From contig NW_026570330.1 in NCBI RefSeq assembly GCF_019649055.1, forward strand, positions 388,786-452,785: 64,000 nt of DNA, read 5' to 3'. The first letter of the stretch is position 1. Every line of letters begins with the position of its first letter. Under the pieces are notes generated by a model. That model did no database searches. It was not told the DNA's origin and was given only the letters and a program-made list of their open reading frames with translations. The stretch comes from Paramacrobiotus metropolitanus (Eukaryota > Tardigrada > Eutardigrada > Parachela > Macrobiotidae). This document shows positions 63,079-64,000 of this stretch, piece after piece. A program made the position numbers and the translations under genes.

Positions 63079-64000
63079 CTTGAGCGTTCCACCAGCAACT
63101 CAACACGGCCAACGAAGAAGCCCGAGGTCTATCGAAACGAAGTCGATAGATATGTGGTGGAACTGAAGAAGGCCGATGACGAGATCGACCGCCTAACACA
63201 CAGAGTCGACGAGCTCGAGGCGGAGATCGAACTTGTCTTCACCAGAATGGGACGACGGTTCATCGACGCCAACGCTCGGGACATGGACTTTCCTAACCAA
63301 AGGACAGCCGATGTCGACCTGGTGGAAGCAAACGCCCAGCTAGCCGACCAGGTCCATGGACTGAACCAAGTCCTTAAGGAGGAACAGAAACTCCGAGCTC
63401 AACTCGAGTACAACCTGAACGAGGCCCAAAAGGTAAACGAGGCGCAACACAGTCGCATCCTTTACCTGGAGGCCCATGAAGTCGAACTGTACGACTTCGG
63501 CGAACAGGCCGCCCGCAATCTCACGGATATGATGCGGCAAATGGACGAAATGGACATCGAAACAAGATGTCTGAGGGAAGAGAAGAAACACCTGGAACAA
63601 AGCCAGGTCGAACTTTCCCCACCACGGGAACACAGCCGAACCGAACCTCACTCATATCGAACGTCCATGGCACAGGATCAACAGCCGTCACGAACAATCA
63701 GTGACATCCTGTGGGGAATTAACCCGACCCAGGAAATGGTGAAGAAGGAGAACAACACCTCTCTACTTCGTCGGAGTCGTAACAACCGACCCGAGTGTGG
63801 AACAATTCCACAACCACCAGCAGTACCGAGTGCTCCGGAACCGGAACACAATACATCGACCGTGGCACCACGAGTGCCCGACGACGAACGTGGCAACAAC
63901 GACGTCGACAGGTGCATATACGCACCTCGTACGCGACGCGGACAACAACGTACGCGCCGGTACCTAATGCCGAGGAGACCGGACGACGAACGCCGAACGT
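63079..64000 (+). CDS. coiled-coil gag-like ORF, open to the window end
   Basis: An open frame of 307 codons from after the TAG at 63076-63078 to the window edge, without a stop. Residues about 22-185 are a strong coiled coil (YVVELKKADDEIDRLTHRVD, NLNEAQKVNEAQHSRILYLE, MRQMDEMDIETRCLREEKKH). A Ser/Pro-rich part follows and then an Arg-rich tail (YAPRTRRGQQRTRRYLMPRR). The start is unclear: the coil continues upstream in other frames. It most likely is the gag middle of the LTR element starting at 59687; the capsid and zinc knuckles would lie beyond the window. Confidence 0.5.

Overview
This is nuclear DNA from a eukaryote, most likely an invertebrate animal. It is AT-rich with small scattered GC-rich islands. 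It shows polyadenylation signals, splice-like sites, RFX-type X-box motifs, Ty3/gypsy-type gag and protease pieces, two kinds of non-LTR reverse transcriptase, MITEs and fold-back elements. No bacterial-style operons or ribosome binding sites are present. I cannot name the species. Most of the window is repeats and decayed mobile elements; few genes look intact.

Layout. 1.15-1.95 kb: an intact CNBP-like zinc-knuckle gene with TATA box and poly(A) signal. 2.0-3.1 kb: 19 palindromic repeats (core TCGC-N4-6-GCGA) in two blocks, with a period near 42 bp. 3.8-4.65 kb: two overlapping ORFs, the second a RING-finger protein. 5.2-10.5 kb: gag fragments, a two-copy degenerate repeat (Repeat A), a complete but coding-defective 1.54-kb LTR retrotransposon with identical LTRs and a 5-bp target duplication, and a jockey/CR1-like RT fragment. 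11.2-13.3 kb: an RLE-type non-LTR RT remnant between long inverted repeats. 13.3-20.1 kb: three copies of a large degenerate repeat unit. 20.8-22.9 kb: an LRR-like scrap and a broken DUF3987-like P-loop ATPase. 24.2-25.7 kb: a fold-back element with a nested MITE. 26.3-35.2 kb: a block between near-identical 207/212-bp direct repeats that holds a minus-strand cluster of four small ORFs and a second array of the same palindromic family. 35.2-55.1 kb: five more copies of the degenerate unit, broken up by a MITE, a GC-rich coiled-coil pseudogene and gag/protease fragments. 55.3-59 kb: more gag scraps. 59.7-64 kb: the 5' end (LTR, PBS, leader, gag-like ORFs) of another LTR retrotransposon, cut by the window edge.

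Two things stand out. First, each of the eight large-unit copies carries a 64-66 nt element that folds into three nested stems. The stems are kept by compensatory changes in diverged copies, and each element lies 0.3-0.66 kb from an RFX X-box. Second, the palindromic arrays at 2-3 kb and 28-31 kb each stand just upstream, in their own orientation, of a set of small overlapping ORFs. These ORFs share a short NII..ID module and encode zinc-binding domains. The second locus lies between near-identical repeats, so the array plus ORF set may be a mobile or duplicated cassette of unknown type. All function assignments rest on motifs read by eye; no database search was possible.
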